A stretch of 64,000 bases of DNA, from NCBI GenBank assembly GCA_963815355.1, contig CAWFGJ010000018.1:90127-154126 (forward strand), read 5' to 3'. This DNA comes from JAPUEK01 sp963815355. Its GTDB lineage: Bacteria > Pseudomonadota > Alphaproteobacteria > Rhodobacterales > Rhodobacteraceae. Made by a program: the position numbers and the translations under genes. This document shows positions 8,500 to 17,951 of the stretch, in pieces. Each line of letters opens with the position of its first letter. Position 1 is the stretch's first letter. A model generated the notes under the pieces. The model saw only the letters and a program-made list of their open reading frames with translations, made no database searches and was not told the origin of the DNA.

Positions 8500-9110
8500 C
8501 CGTGGCTGACTATGCCTTCTATGCATTTGCCGTCGTTACCGTCGCGGCGGGGCTTCTCGTGACAGTCAGCCGCAACCCGGTCCATTCCGTGCTGTGGCTG
8601 ATCTTGGCCTTTCTATCTTCGGCAGGTCTGTTCGTTTTGCTCGGGGCGGAGTTCGTCGCGATGCTTTTGATCATCGTCTATGTCGGTGCGGTCGCGGTCT
8701 TGTTCTTGTTCGTGGTCATGATGCTCGACATCGATTTTGCCGAATTGAAGGGCGAGATGGCGCGTTACATGCCGTTGGGCCTTTTGGTAGGTGTGATCAT
8801 CATCATGCAATTGGTTTTGGGTGTCGGGGCTTGGCAAGAGGCCGCGACCAAGGCCGATCTGTTGCAGGCAGCAACACCCGATGCTGCGCAGGTTGAAAAT
8901 ACCCGCGCGCTTGGCTTGCTCATCTACGACAAGTATTTGCTGCTGTTCCAGCTTTCCGGACTTGTTCTGCTGGTGGCTATGATTGGCGCGATTGTGCTGA
9001 CGCTGCGCCATCGCAAGGACATCAAACGCCAGAATGTGTTGCACCAGATGTGGCGTGACCCTGCAAAAGCGATGGAACTTACCGACCCCAAGCCGGGGCA
9101 GGGGCTTTGA
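8496..9110 (+). CDS. nuoJ: NADH-quinone oxidoreductase subunit J (NuoJ)
   Basis: Complex I membrane subunit (ND6 homologue) with five predicted transmembrane helices. The family signature SRNPVHSVLWLILAFLSSAG and the pi-bulge helix region VGAVAVLFLFVVMMLDIDF are present. It has 204 residues and starts inside the stop of the preceding CMD-family gene. An 86-base spacer, with no gene seen, separates it from nuoK. Confidence 0.96.
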   Translation: MTVADYAFYAFAVVTVAAGLLVTVSRNPVHSVLWLILAFLSSAGLFVLLGAEFVAMLLIIVYVGAVAVLFLFVVMMLDIDFAELKGEMARYMPLGLLVGVIIIMQLVLGVGAWQEAATKADLLQAATPDAAQVENTRALGLLIYDKYLLLFQLSGLVLLVAMIGAIVLTLRHRKDIKRQNVLHQMWRDPAKAMELTDPKPGQGL

Positions 9111-9196
9111 ACAGGCGGGGCGCGTAAACAGACGCACTCAATTGCGGGGCAACCCGCACCAAAGAATGCAGCGGGCAAAGACCCGGAGGGACGAAG

Positions 9197-9502
9197 ATGG
9201 TAGGACTTGAACATTACCTGGTTGTGGCGGCGGCACTGTTCGTCATCGGGATCTTTGGGATCTTCCTTAACCGGAAGAATATCATTGTTATCCTCATGTC
9301 GATCGAACTCATGCTCTTGGCGGTGAATATCAACTTTGTCGCTTTTTCCTCCTTTGCTCATGATCTGGTGGGGCAGGTTTTCACCATGTTTGTGCTGACG
9401 GTTGCGGCTGCCGAAGCGGCGATCGGGTTGGCTATCTTGGTCGTGTTTTTCCGGACCCGAGGCACCATCGACGTCGAAGACGCAAACGTGATGAAAGGCT
9501 GA
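9197..9502 (+). CDS. nuoK: NADH-quinone oxidoreductase subunit K (NuoK)
   Basis: Small complex I membrane subunit (ND4L homologue) of 101 residues with three transmembrane helices. The conserved glutamates important for proton translocation are visible in SIELMLLAVN (helix 2) and AAEAAIGLA (helix 3). A good ribosome binding site (GGAGGGACGA) lies just upstream of ATG 9197. Confidence 0.97.
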   Translation: MVGLEHYLVVAAALFVIGIFGIFLNRKNIIVILMSIELMLLAVNINFVAFSSFAHDLVGQVFTMFVLTVAAAEAAIGLAILVVFFRTRGTIDVEDANVMKG

Positions 9503-9505
9503 CCC

Positions 9506-11662
9506 ATGGCAACGATCATCCTCTTTGCGCCCCTGGTCGGCGCAATCTTGTGCGGCTTCGGCTGGCGACTGTTTGGCGAAAAGGTGGGGCAGGTTCTTGC
9601 GACCAGCCTGCTTTTCCTAGCGGCGATCCTGAGTTGGTATATTTTCCTGACCTTTGATGGCGTAACGCAACATATCCCGCTGATGCGCTGGATCGAAAGC
9701 GGCACGCTGGCAACCGAATGGGGCATCCGGCTGGACCGGATGACGGCGATCATGCTTGTGGTCGTGAACTCTGTGTCGGCTTTGGTTCATCTCTACTCGT
9801 TTGGCTACATGGCTCACGACGACAATTGGGGACATGGCGAGGCCTACAAGGCGCGTTTCTTTGCCTATTTGTCGTTCTTTACGTTTGCGATGCTGGCGCT
9901 GGTCACCTCGGACAACTTGGTGCAGATGTTTTTTGGCTGGGAAGGCGTCGGGGTAGCGTCTTATCTGCTCATCGGGTTCTACTATAAGAAACCAAGCGCG
10001 AACGCCGCGGCCATCAAAGCGTTTGTTGTCAACCGGGTCGGTGACTTTGGTTTCGCGTTGGGAATTTTCGGCCTGTACTATCTGACAGACTCTGTGCGCT
10101 TTGATGATGTTTTTGCTGCCGCGCCGCAGTTGGCGCAGACCAACCTTCACTTTTTGTGGGCGGATTGGAATGCAGCTAACCTGATTGGCGTGTTGCTGTT
10201 CATCGGTGCAATGGGAAAGTCGGCCCAGCTTTTCCTTCACACTTGGTTGCCTGACGCGATGGAGGGGCCGACCCCGGTTTCAGCCCTGATTCACGCAGCT
10301 ACGATGGTGACGGCGGGGGTTTTCCTCGTGTGCCGGATGTCACCTTTGTATGAATACGCACCGCAGGCGTCTGCGTTCATCACCGTGCTTGGAGCGACCA
10401 CTGCCTTTTTCGCGGCGACGGTTGGCCTCGTCCAGAATGATATCAAGCGCGTGATTGCTTATTCAACCTGTTCGCAGCTTGGCTACATGTTCGTGGCGGC
10501 TGGGGTTGGCGTCTACCCCGTGGCGATGTTCCACCTGTTTACCCACGCTTTCTTTAAGGCGATGCTGTTTCTTGGGGCGGGCTCGGTCATTCATGCAATG
10601 CATCATGAGCAAGACATGCGGAACTACGGCGGCCTGCGGAAGAAAGTGCCGATGACCTTCTATGCGATGTTGATCGGCACATTGGCGATCACGGGCGTTG
10701 GTATTCCGTTGACCCACTTTGGTTTTGCCGGGTTCTTGTCGAAAGATGCCGTGATTGAAAGTGCATACGGCGGCAATCACTATGCGTTCTGGATGCTCGT
10801 TATCGCGGCATTCATGACCTCCTTCTATTCATGGCGCTTGATGTTCATGACCTTTTGGGGAACTCCGCGCGGCGATGCGCATACCCATGATCACGCGCAC
10901 GAAAGCCCGAAAGTCATGCTGATCCCACTTGGGGTCCTGGCGACGGGCGCGGTGTTTGCGGGGATGTTGTGGTACGGCGTGTTTTTTGGCGATGAGACCA
11001 AGATGCGCAATTGGTTCGGTATGGAAGCGGCCACGGCGCACCACGAAGGGGCGACCGAAGAGGGCGCAGCAACGACTGATCATGTGGCCGAGGCGGCGGC
11101 TCCGGCAGCAGGCGATGCTGCAGAACCGGCCGCGACCGTGGCGGTCACAGAAGACCATGCTGAAGAACCGGCCGCTTCAAATGTCGAACCGATGGTGCTC
11201 GCGAATGTGGCTCCCAAAGGCGCACTTTTGATGTTGGAAGAGCGGGGTGCCATGCACGCAGCACATGAGGCCCCAACCTGGGTCAAGGTCTCGCCCTTCG
11301 TAGCCATGGTCTTGGGCCTTTTGCTGGCGTGGAAGTTCTACATCCGCAGTCCTGAGCTGCCCGGTAAGCTTGCGGCGCAGCAACGGCCTCTGTACCTTTT
11401 CTTGCTGAACAAGTGGTACTTCGACGAGTTGTACGACGTGATCTTCGTGCGACCCGCAAAGTGGCTCGGCAGTTTCTTGTGGCGCAAGGGCGATGGCTCG
11501 ATCATCGACGGGGCGCTTAATGGATTGGCCCTGGGGATTATTCCCTTCTTCACCCGGCTGGCTGGCCGTGCGCAGTCTGGCTACATCTTCACTTATGCCT
11601 TTGCCATGGTTCTGGGGATTGCGGTCCTTATTACCTGGATGACGCTCTCGGGAGGGCACTGA
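9506..11662 (+). CDS. nuoL: NADH-quinone oxidoreductase subunit L (NuoL)
   Basis: Antiporter-like subunit at the distal end of the complex I membrane arm, including the lateral helix. It has 718 residues, longer than E. coli NuoL (613). The extra length is largely a hydrophilic, Ala/Glu/His-rich insert at about residues 500-590, preceded by HTHDHAHE. Core motifs include FFGWEGVGVASYLLIGFYY, LHTWLPDAMEGPTPVSALIH and STCSQLGYMF. The insert is low complexity and probably a disordered loop. It starts three bases after nuoK. Confidence 0.97.
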   Translation: MATIILFAPLVGAILCGFGWRLFGEKVGQVLATSLLFLAAILSWYIFLTFDGVTQHIPLMRWIESGTLATEWGIRLDRMTAIMLVVVNSVSALVHLYSFGYMAHDDNWGHGEAYKARFFAYLSFFTFAMLALVTSDNLVQMFFGWEGVGVASYLLIGFYYKKPSANAAAIKAFVVNRVGDFGFALGIFGLYYLTDSVRFDDVFAAAPQLAQTNLHFLWADWNAANLIGVLLFIGAMGKSAQLFLHTWLPDAMEGPTPVSALIHAATMVTAGVFLVCRMSPLYEYAPQASAFITVLGATTAFFAATVGLVQNDIKRVIAYSTCSQLGYMFVAAGVGVYPVAMFHLFTHAFFKAMLFLGAGSVIHAMHHEQDMRNYGGLRKKVPMTFYAMLIGTLAITGVGIPLTHFGFAGFLSKDAVIESAYGGNHYAFWMLVIAAFMTSFYSWRLMFMTFWGTPRGDAHTHDHAHESPKVMLIPLGVLATGAVFAGMLWYGVFFGDETKMRNWFGMEAATAHHEGATEEGAATTDHVAEAAAPAAGDAAEPAATVAVTEDHAEEPAASNVEPMVLANVAPKGALLMLEERGAMHAAHEAPTWVKVSPFVAMVLGLLLAWKFYIRSPELPGKLAAQQRPLYLFLLNKWYFDELYDVIFVRPAKWLGSFLWRKGDGSIIDGALNGLALGIIPFFTRLAGRAQSGYIFTYAFAMVLGIAVLITWMTLSGGH

Positions 11663-11667
11663 GAACT

Positions 11668-13203
11668 ATGGATAACCTCCTCTCGATCATCACGTTCATT
11701 CCCGCGATGGCGGCGCTTATCATGGCGTTGTTCCTGCGTGGCGATGATACTGCAGCGCAGTTGAATGCGAAGTGGCTGGCCTTGATTGCTACGTCGGCGA
11801 CTTTCTTGATCTCGCTGTTGTTGTTGGTGGAATTTGATCCTTCAAACACCGGCATGCAGTTTGTTGAAGACTACGCTTGGATCGCGGGCCTGCACTACAA
11901 AATGGGCGTCGATGGTATATCGATCCTGTTCGTTCTGCTGACCACCTTCCTGATGCCGATCACGATCTTGTCGACATGGGGCGTTCAGACACGCGTCAAG
12001 GACTACATGATTGCTTTTCTGATGCTCGAGACCCTGATGTTGGGTGTCTTCTGCGCAATGGATCTGGTGCTGTTCTACGTCTTCTTCGAGGCAGGTCTGA
12101 TCCCGATGTTCCTGATCATCGGCATCTGGGGGGGGGCGAACCGGATTTATGCGGCGTTCAAATTCTTCCTCTACACGTTTATCGGTTCTGTGCTGATGCT
12201 GGTCGCCATGATCGCCATGTATACGGCGGCAGGGACAACGGACATTCCGACGCTTATGGCGTTTGATTTTGCGCATGAACCGCTTGCGGTGTTGGGGATG
12301 ACGGTGACAGGCGGGCTGCAGACGCTGCTGTTCTTGGCGTTCTTTGCCAGCTTTGCAGTCAAGATGCCTATGTGGCCGGTCCATACGTGGTTGCCAGATG
12401 CTCACGTGCAAGCGCCGACGGCCGGTTCGGTCGTGCTAGCGGCAATCTTGTTGAAGATGGGCGGCTATGGTTTCTTGCGCTTCAGCCTGCCTATGTTCCC
12501 GGTGGGTGCAGAGGTTATGGGGCCGATGGTGTTGTGGATGTCGGCAATTGCGATTGTCTACACGAGCCTTGTGGCACTTGCGCAGTCGGATATGAAAAAG
12601 CTGATCGCCTATTCGTCGGTGGCCCACATGGGTTATGTGACGATGGGGATTTTCGCGGTCAACCAGCAGGGCGTCGACGGCGCGATCTTCCAAATGCTAT
12701 CGCACGGGTTTATTTCTGGCGCGCTGTTTCTGTGCGTCGGCGTGATCTATGACCGGATGCATACGCGTGAGATTGAAGCCTATGGCGGATTGGTGAACCG
12801 GATGCCGGCCTATGCGCTGGTCTTCATGTTCTTCACGATGGCAAATGTTGGCTTGCCGGGGACTTCCGGTTTCGTAGGTGAGTTTTTGACCTTGGCCGGG
12901 ATATTCCAGGTCAACACATGGGTTGCGGCGGTGGCGACTTCTGGCGTCATCCTTTCGGCAGCCTACGCGCTATGGCTTTATCGCCGGGTGGTGTTCGGAG
13001 CGCTGGTCAAGGAATCCTTGGCAACGATTTCGGATATGAGCCGTCTGGAGCGCGCAATCTTCGCACCGTTGGTGGTTATGACGCTGTTGCTGGGGGTCTA
13101 TCCGGCGGCGGTCACGAACATCATCGGCCCCTCGGTTGAGGCGCTGATCACCGACTACCATACTTCGCTCCCCGCTCCGGCGGCGGATGCGGTGACCGAG
13201 TAA
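11668..13203 (+). CDS. nuoM: NADH-quinone oxidoreductase subunit M (NuoM)
   Basis: Antiporter-like proton-pumping subunit of complex I (ND4 homologue), 511 residues and about 14 transmembrane helices. Diagnostic motifs include FYVFFEAGLIPMFLIIGIWG, WPVHTWLPDAHVQAPTAGSV and AYSSVAHMGYVTMG. The glutamate in FFEAGLIP and the lysines of the transport helices are retained. It starts five bases after nuoL. Confidence 0.97.
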   Translation: MDNLLSIITFIPAMAALIMALFLRGDDTAAQLNAKWLALIATSATFLISLLLLVEFDPSNTGMQFVEDYAWIAGLHYKMGVDGISILFVLLTTFLMPITILSTWGVQTRVKDYMIAFLMLETLMLGVFCAMDLVLFYVFFEAGLIPMFLIIGIWGGANRIYAAFKFFLYTFIGSVLMLVAMIAMYTAAGTTDIPTLMAFDFAHEPLAVLGMTVTGGLQTLLFLAFFASFAVKMPMWPVHTWLPDAHVQAPTAGSVVLAAILLKMGGYGFLRFSLPMFPVGAEVMGPMVLWMSAIAIVYTSLVALAQSDMKKLIAYSSVAHMGYVTMGIFAVNQQGVDGAIFQMLSHGFISGALFLCVGVIYDRMHTREIEAYGGLVNRMPAYALVFMFFTMANVGLPGTSGFVGEFLTLAGIFQVNTWVAAVATSGVILSAAYALWLYRRVVFGALVKESLATISDMSRLERAIFAPLVVMTLLLGVYPAAVTNIIGPSVEALITDYHTSLPAPAADAVTE

Positions 13204-13215
13204 AGGACGCATCCA

Positions 13216-14652
13216 ATGTACGGTGTTGATTTCCCAATTCTTCTGCCAGAAATCGTCCTGTCGGTTTACGCACTCGCGGCCCTGCTGGTTGGGGTCTACG
13301 GGGGCAAGGATAAACTTGCCGGTGTGTTGACATGGTCAACCGCGGGACTGTTTGTCTTGCTGGCTTTGATTGTTGCGCTGCGCAATGGTGAGGGGGCGCT
13401 GGCCTTTGGCGGCATGTTCGTAGACGACGCTTTTGCGCGGTTTGCCAAAGTTACAATCCTGTTATCCTCTGCGGGCGTTTTGGTCATGGCGCAGGATTAC
13501 ATGGCGCGCCGGGATCTGGCCCGGTTTGAGTACCCGATTTTGATCGCACTCGCGGCGGTTGGGATGCTCGTGATGGTTTCGGCCGGTGATCTTATGACGC
13601 TGTACATGGGGTTGGAGCTTCAGTCGTTGGCGCTTTACGTCGTGGCGGCGCTGCGGCGCGACAGTGCTAAATCGACAGAGGCGGGGCTAAAGTACTTTGT
13701 TCTGGGGTCGCTGTCGTCGGGTCTTTTGCTGTATGGCGCCTCACTGACCTATGGCTATTCAGGAACGACGCTGTTCTCGGGTATTCTGTCGAGCCTTGGT
13801 GAAGGGACGCCGCTTGGGCTGTTGATCGGTCTGGTCTTTGTTCTCGCGGGTCTGGCGTTCAAGGTTTCTGCCGCACCGTTCCATATGTGGACGCCCGATG
13901 TGTACGAGGGCGCACCAACCCCGGTCACAGCGTTTTTCGCAACCGCACCAAAGGTGGCGGCGATGGCCTTGATCGCGCGGGTGGTCCATGACGCGTTTGG
14001 CGCGATCCCCTCCGATTGGAGCCAGGTACTGGCAGCACTCGCGGTCGTGTCGATGTTCCTTGGGGCAATTGCCGCAATTGCGCAGCGTGATATCAAGCGC
14101 CTGATGGCCTATTCGTCTATCGCCCATATGGGCTACGCCTTGGTGGGACTTGCCGCAGGAACCGTTGAAGGCGTTCAGGCCATGCTGATTTACATGGCGA
14201 TCTACGTCACGATGAACCTCGGCACTTTTGCCTTCATCCTGTCGATGGAAAAAGACGGCCGTCCGATCACTGACATCAATTCGCTGCAACTTTTTGCCCG
14301 GCGTGAACCACTGAAGGCCTTGGCCGTTCTGGTGTTGATGTTCAGCCTTGCCGGGGTGCCGCCGATGCTTGGCTTCTTCGGGAAGTTCTTTGTTCTTAAA
14401 GCTGCGGTGGATGCCGGGATGGTTTGGCTTGCAGTTGCGGGGGCAGTGGCCTCGGTGATCGGGGCGTTTTACTATTTGCGCATCGTGTATTTCATGTATT
14501 TCGGCCAAGACGTTGAGGGTGCGGATAGCCGGATGTCCTCGGTCCAGTGGCTGATGCTAGTGGCTGTGGCGGCGGTGATGCTGCTCGGCGTGGTGAACCT
14601 GTTCGGGATTGAGGGTTTGGCCGCGACTGCTGCCCGGTCGCTCGTTGGCTGA
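13216..14652 (+). CDS. nuoN: NADH-quinone oxidoreductase subunit N (NuoN)
   Basis: Third antiporter-like subunit of complex I (ND2 homologue), 478 residues with about 14 transmembrane helices. Motifs include YMGLELQSLALYVVAAL, FKVSAAPFHMWTPDVYEGAP and AYSSIAHMGYALVGL. It ends the nuo gene set. Its TGA stop lies inside the first codons of birA, so complex I expression appears translationally linked to the following housekeeping genes. Confidence 0.97.
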   Translation: MYGVDFPILLPEIVLSVYALAALLVGVYGGKDKLAGVLTWSTAGLFVLLALIVALRNGEGALAFGGMFVDDAFARFAKVTILLSSAGVLVMAQDYMARRDLARFEYPILIALAAVGMLVMVSAGDLMTLYMGLELQSLALYVVAALRRDSAKSTEAGLKYFVLGSLSSGLLLYGASLTYGYSGTTLFSGILSSLGEGTPLGLLIGLVFVLAGLAFKVSAAPFHMWTPDVYEGAPTPVTAFFATAPKVAAMALIARVVHDAFGAIPSDWSQVLAALAVVSMFLGAIAAIAQRDIKRLMAYSSIAHMGYALVGLAAGTVEGVQAMLIYMAIYVTMNLGTFAFILSMEKDGRPITDINSLQLFARREPLKALAVLVLMFSLAGVPPMLGFFGKFFVLKAAVDAGMVWLAVAGAVASVIGAFYYLRIVYFMYFGQDVEGADSRMSSVQWLMLVAVAAVMLLGVVNLFGIEGLAATAARSLVG

Positions 14653-15397
14653 GGCGTGGCCCGACGACGTGGCGCGCCACGTTCTGGCCAGCACAGACAG
14701 TACCAATGCCCATGGGCTACGACTGGCTCCGCAGCTTGCGGGGCCAGCTTGGATTTTGGGGTTGGAACAGACGGCTGGCCGGGGGCGGCGGGCGCGGCCT
14801 TGGGCCAGTCCTCGCGGAAATTTCCATGCAACGTTGGTTTTGCAACCGACTGAGGCGGCGTCGATTGTGGCTCTTCGTTCCTTCGCGGCGGCTTTGGCGT
14901 TGCGGGATGCGTTTGTGGCCGTCACCGGACTAGATGCGGCGTTTCGGCTCAAATGGCCGAATGATGTCTTGTTGAACGGTGGCAAGGTTGCCGGGATTTT
15001 GTTGGAGAGCAGCGGTTCTGGGGCCGGGGTTGCGCATCTGGCCATCGGATTTGGGGTCAACTTGATTGCCCATCCTGACGCGTCTTCGCTGGAACCGGGT
15101 GCGGTGCCGGCCGTGTCACTGTTGGCCGATACGGGGATACGTGTAACACCCGAGGCGTTCCTGGATGCGCTTGCCCCGGCTTTTGCGCGGTGGGAAGCGA
15201 TCTTTGTTGCCGAAGGTTTTGCACCGTTGCGCGCAGAATGGCTGGCCCATGCCGCGCGGCTAGGCGAGACCATCCGTGCCCGCACAGGCCGCGAGACCCG
15301 CGAGGGCCGGTTTGAGACCATCGACGGTGACGGCAACCTGATCTTGCAAACCGCGACGGGGCTTGTCGCCATTGCGGCGGCGGATGTGTTTTTCTGA
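14645..15397 (+). CDS. birA: biotin--[acetyl-CoA-carboxylase] ligase (BirA, catalytic type)
   Basis: Attaches biotin to biotin-dependent carboxylases via biotinyl-AMP. The catalytic domain shows STDSTNAHG, the biotin-binding motif GRGRRARPWASPRGN (GRGRxGRxW-type) and KWPNDVLLNGGKVAGIL. A C-terminal SH3-like domain covers about residues 205-250. There is no N-terminal HTH, so it is not a BirA-type repressor. The best start is TTG 14645, overlapping the nuoN stop by eight bases, giving 250 residues. No in-frame ATG precedes the conserved core, and further upstream TTGs only add nuoN-overlapping sequence. Confidence 0.93.
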   Translation: MAEAWPDDVARHVLASTDSTNAHGLRLAPQLAGPAWILGLEQTAGRGRRARPWASPRGNFHATLVLQPTEAASIVALRSFAAALALRDAFVAVTGLDAAFRLKWPNDVLLNGGKVAGILLESSGSGAGVAHLAIGFGVNLIAHPDASSLEPGAVPAVSLLADTGIRVTPEAFLDALAPAFARWEAIFVAEGFAPLRAEWLAHAARLGETIRARTGRETREGRFETIDGDGNLILQTATGLVAIAAADVFF

Positions 15398-15433
15398 TGC
15401 GTCTTCGGGCGCGTTTTCAGATGGGAGGGAGCC

Positions 15434-16207
15434 ATGCTTCTGGCGATTGATTGCGGCAACACCAATACGGTGTTTTCAATCTGGGACGGCGCGCGGTTTC
15501 TGTCGACATGGCGGATCGCGACCGACCATAAGCGCACGGCGGATGAGTATTTTGTTTGGCTGTCCAGCTTGTTGATGCTGACGAAAACTGAGGCGCAGGT
15601 GACCGAGGCGATCATCTCGTCGACGGTGCCACGGGTGGTGTTCAATTTGCGTGTGCTGTGCAATCGATATTTCGATTGCCGCCCTCTGGTGGTTGGCAAG
15701 CCAGACTGCCTTTTGCCGACCTCACCGCGCGTGGATCAGGGCACGACCGTTGGGCCAGACCGCCTTGTCAACACAGTAGGCGGGTATTCCAGGCATGGCG
15801 GCGATCTGATCGTCGTGGATTTCGGGACGGCAACGACGTTTGACGTTGTGGATTGCGACGGGGCTTATGTCGGCGGTGTCATTGCCCCCGGCGTCAATCT
15901 GTCGCTTGAGGCATTGCACATGGCGGCAGCCGCACTTCCGCATATCGACGTGGCCCGCCCTGCGCGGGCGATCGGCACGAATACGGTTGCCTGCATGCAG
16001 TCTGGAGTCTACTGGGGGTATGTCGGCCTGATCGAAGGCATCGTGCGCGAAGTACGTCGCGAACGAGAACGCCCGATGAAGGTCATTGCCACTGGCGGGC
16101 TCGCCTCCTTGTTCGCGCAAGGAACAGAATTATTTCATGCAATCGAGGATGATTTGACCATGCATGGCCTCGTCCTCATCAACGACTATAACAAGGACAC
16201 GCAATGA
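15434..16207 (+). CDS. coaX: type III pantothenate kinase (CoaX)
   Basis: Catalyses the first step of coenzyme A biosynthesis (pantothenate to 4'-phosphopantothenate). It is an ASKHA-fold kinase with the phosphate-1 loop LLAIDCGNTNTVFSIWDG at the N-terminus and VVDFGTATTFDVVD in the middle; GPDRLVNTVGGY is also typical. It has 257 residues with a GGAGGGAG ribosome binding site. Its stop overlaps the start of the RNase J gene by four bases. Confidence 0.95.
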   Translation: MLLAIDCGNTNTVFSIWDGARFLSTWRIATDHKRTADEYFVWLSSLLMLTKTEAQVTEAIISSTVPRVVFNLRVLCNRYFDCRPLVVGKPDCLLPTSPRVDQGTTVGPDRLVNTVGGYSRHGGDLIVVDFGTATTFDVVDCDGAYVGGVIAPGVNLSLEALHMAAAALPHIDVARPARAIGTNTVACMQSGVYWGYVGLIEGIVREVRRERERPMKVIATGGLASLFAQGTELFHAIEDDLTMHGLVLINDYNKDTQ

Positions 16208-17880
16208 GCGGTGAACGCCTTATATATCTTCCGCTAGGCGGAGCCGGTGAAATCGGCATGAACGCCTATGTTTACGGCTATGGCCCTAAGGGCAAGGAAC
16301 GTCTGATCCTTGTCGATCTGGGCGTGGCTTTCCCGGACATGGACAGTTCTCCCGGCGTCGACCTGATCTTGCCCGATATCTCGTGGCTGGTCAAAAACGC
16401 ACACCGGCTGGAAGCCATCTTCATCACACATGCCCATGAAGACCACATTGGCGCTTTGGCCCATCTGTGGCCGCAGTTGAAAAAGCCGGTCTATGCCCGC
16501 CGATTTACTGCGACCATCGGGCGGCTGAAATTTGAAGAAGCGGGTCTGCCCAAGGACACGATCATTGTGGTCGAGCCCCGTCCCCATGTTGTGGAGGCAG
16601 GGCCGTTCAAAGTGCAGTTTGTGCCGGTCAGCCATTCCATTCCCGAAAGTGCGGCACTGGTCATTGATACGCCTGCCGGGCGGATCGTCCATTCTGGTGA
16701 CTTCAAGCGCGATGCGACGCCTGTGGTTGGCGAAGGCTGGGATGATGCCGTGATGGAGGGGATTGCTGCAGAGCGACCCGTCAAGGCGCTGATGTGTGAT
16801 AGCACCAACGTGTTTTCGTTGCACGCGGGCCGCTCGGAGACAACGATCCAAGAACCGATCCGCGATCTGATCAAGTCTGCCTCCGGGATGGTTGTCGCAA
16901 CCACCTTTGCGTCGAACGTTGCGCGCCTGAAAACCTTGGCCGAAGCGGCGCGGGCAGCGGATCGTTCTGTTTGCCTGTTGGGGCGGGCGATGAAGCGGAT
17001 GGTTTCTGCGGCAGAAGAGGCGGGTGTTTTGCAAGGATTCCCGCGCACGGTCACGCCTGAGGAAGCGGCAGAACTGCCGCGCCGCAGTCTGATGCTGATT
17101 GTGACCGGCAGCCAGGGTGAGCGTCGCGCGGCCTCGGCACAGTTGAGCCGGGGCAAGTATCTGGGGTTGGAAATGAAAGAGGGGGACATGTTCCTGTTCT
17201 CATCCAAAACCATTCCGGGCAACGAGCGTGAAGTGTTGAAAGTGGTCAACGCCTTTTCCGAAAAAGGCGTGGATATTGTGGACGATAATGGCGGGAAGTA
17301 TCACGTTTCCGGCCACGCCAATCGGCCCGATCTGGAACATGCGCATCGGGTCTTTTTGCCGGATATGCTGATCCCGATGCACGGCGAGCATCGCCACTTG
17401 CGCGAACATGTGCGGATTGCGCATGAAGCGGGTATACCCGGTGCCGTGGTGACCAATGGCACGATGATCGACATCACCGGCGACGCGCCCAAAGTGGTTG
17501 AGCATATCGAATCCGGTCGCACCTATCTGGATGGCAATGTGCTGGTCGGAGCGATGGACGGTGTAATCCGTGACCGAATCCGCATGGCCTTGAACGGTCG
17601 TGTGATGGTCACGCTTATTCTGGATGAGCAGGATCAGCCCTTGGGCGAAGCTTGGGTCGAACTGATGGGGCTGGCTGAAACCGGCTTGGGCGGGCGGCCG
17701 TTAGCTGAAACGCTAGAAGCGGATCTGACCACCTTCCTTGAAGGGGCGGGTCGCAAACTTTTGGCTGACGATGACAAACTGGATGAGGCGATGCGCCGGA
17801 TGGTGCGTCAGGTCTCGATGGAAGAGATCGGCAAGAAACCTGAAGTCACCGTGGTGATCAGCCGTCTTTCCGCAGAGTAA
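16204..17880 (+). CDS. rnj: ribonuclease J
   Basis: Metallo-beta-lactamase/beta-CASP family RNase with 5'-exonuclease and endonuclease activity in RNA maturation and decay. The zinc-binding motif THAHEDHIGA is at about residue 76. Further His/Asp ligands are in PVSHSIPESAAL and HSGDFKRDATP, with the beta-CASP region at about residues 205-345. It has 558 residues. The start overlaps the coaX stop (ATGA-type coupling). A strong terminator follows within 20 bases. Confidence 0.95.
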   Translation: MSGERLIYLPLGGAGEIGMNAYVYGYGPKGKERLILVDLGVAFPDMDSSPGVDLILPDISWLVKNAHRLEAIFITHAHEDHIGALAHLWPQLKKPVYARRFTATIGRLKFEEAGLPKDTIIVVEPRPHVVEAGPFKVQFVPVSHSIPESAALVIDTPAGRIVHSGDFKRDATPVVGEGWDDAVMEGIAAERPVKALMCDSTNVFSLHAGRSETTIQEPIRDLIKSASGMVVATTFASNVARLKTLAEAARAADRSVCLLGRAMKRMVSAAEEAGVLQGFPRTVTPEEAAELPRRSLMLIVTGSQGERRAASAQLSRGKYLGLEMKEGDMFLFSSKTIPGNEREVLKVVNAFSEKGVDIVDDNGGKYHVSGHANRPDLEHAHRVFLPDMLIPMHGEHRHLREHVRIAHEAGIPGAVVTNGTMIDITGDAPKVVEHIESGRTYLDGNVLVGAMDGVIRDRIRMALNGRVMVTLILDEQDQPLGEAWVELMGLAETGLGGRPLAETLEADLTTFLEGAGRKLLADDDKLDEAMRRMVRQVSMEEIGKKPEVTVVISRLSAE

Positions 17881-17896
17881 ATGTAGATACTAAAGC

Positions 17897-17928
17897 AAAA
17901 GGCCCCGCAAACGCGGGGCCTTTTGTCT
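17897..17928 (+). terminator. Rho-independent terminator after rnj
   Basis: A perfect GC-rich hairpin (AAGGCCCCGC, loop AAAC, GCGGGGCCTT) is followed by TTTTGTCTTT. It sits between the rnj stop (17880) and the convergent helicase gene. The A-rich left flank means it could also work for transcription arriving on the minus strand. Confidence 0.9.
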
Positions 17929-17951
17929 TTTGGGTCCAGCCGAAAGGCCAA

